64,000 bases of DNA, from the NCBI RefSeq assembly GCF_900112425.1, contig NZ_FOLP01000027.1, forward strand, positions 19,650 through 83,649, given 5' to 3'. Positions within the stretch are counted from its first letter, which is position 1; each line of letters opens with the position of its first letter. Below are positions 63,874 through 64,000 of the stretch, in pieces. The translations under genes and the position numbers were made by a program. Under the pieces are notes generated by a model, which saw nothing but the letters and a program-made list of their open reading frames with translations, had not been told where the DNA came from and ran no database searches. Source of the DNA: Variovorax sp. OK212. GTDB lineage: Bacteria; Pseudomonadota; Gammaproteobacteria; Burkholderiales; Burkholderiaceae_C.

Positions 63874-64000
63874 TGACCTGCCCCCTCCGAGCCGTACCAG
63901 CGTAATGGCAGTGAAGTCCGTCAACTTGGAGAATGACGGACATGAGAAAGAGCAGATACACCGAGGAGCAGATCATCGGTTTCATCAAGCAGGCCGAGGC
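63874..64000 (+). mobile_element. Left end of an IS3-family element with start of orfA
   Basis: TGACCTGCCCCC at 63874-63885 looks like an IS3/IS407-group terminal repeat. From ATG 63942 the protein begins MRKSRYTEEQIIGFIKQAEA, the highly conserved start of IS407-type OrfA. The element continues past the window. Confidence 0.8.

Noticed and set aside
1..64000. CRISPR arrays, rRNA or tRNA genes
   Set aside because: No regularly spaced direct repeats and no recognisable rRNA segment or tRNA cloverleaf were seen by eye; a covariance-model search would be needed to exclude small RNAs.

Overview
The window is GC-rich DNA of a betaproteobacterium, most likely a Comamonadaceae/Variovorax-type member of the Burkholderiales. 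This is inferred from gene content (Bug/TctC-type binding protein, several LysR regulators, a CaiB-type CoA-transferase, an extra rpsU, a KfrA-like protein, IS66/IS5/IS3 debris), not from any marker gene. It reads as an accessory region such as a plasmid, second replicon or genomic island. Intact operons alternate with stretches of broken genes and insertion-sequence fragments.

Layout. (1) 1-13.5 kb is conjugation: the 3' part of a MobF (TrwC/TraI) relaxase-helicase, a divergent HTH regulator, and a complete, tightly overlapping virB1-virB11 operon including a 50-aa VirB7 lipoprotein and a small extra lipoprotein between virB5 and virB6. The coupling protein VirD4 is not in the window. (2) 13.5-16.8 kb is debris: a broken response regulator, a short H-NS-type gene, a long palindromic element, a frameshifted SRPBCC gene interrupted by an IS66 left end, and a C-terminal gene scrap. 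(3) 16.8-25.5 kb (minus strand) holds a 7TM histidine kinase and a response regulator followed by a giant autotransporter adhesin. (4) 25.5-28 kb is IS5 and IS66 wreckage surrounding an intact ribosomal protein S21 paralogue. (5) 28-33.2 kb has an alpha/beta-hydrolase-LuxR fusion divergent from a diiron oxygenase-like protein, then a MarR regulator divergent from tctB-tctA. (6) 34-41.2 kb has an autotransporter tail scrap, a JmjC/cupin-like oxygenase gene followed by a frameshifted homologue, a LysR/quinone-oxidoreductase pair, a KfrA-like coiled-coil DNA-binding protein, and Crp/Fnr and SMR fragments. (7) 41.5-43.5 kb has an M20 amidohydrolase coupled to a TRIC-family membrane protein.

(8) 43.9-46.4 kb is an IS66 element (tnpC broken by one in-frame stop, plus an accessory ORF and right terminal repeat) beside an IS3 remnant. 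(9) 46.6-52.0 kb is a two-gene NRPS locus: half-C, A, T, C, T followed by a separate alpha/beta hydrolase. (10) 52.7-56.8 kb is a LysR-controlled redox operon (SnoaL-like protein, quinone oxidoreductase, two SDRs, one frameshifted). (11) 57.5-62.1 kb is a CaiB CoA-transferase/DUF1254/Bug-receptor operon divergent from LysR. (12) 62.4-64 kb is a HxlR/NmrA pair, then the start of an IS3-family element cut by the window edge.

A recurring theme is regulator-target pairs in divergent arrangement, several with perfect inverted repeats in the intergenic space. A second theme is a family of IS66-like elements, recognisable by shared 26-bp ends, that carry an accessory ORF downstream of tnpC. No rRNA, tRNA or CRISPR array was recognised.
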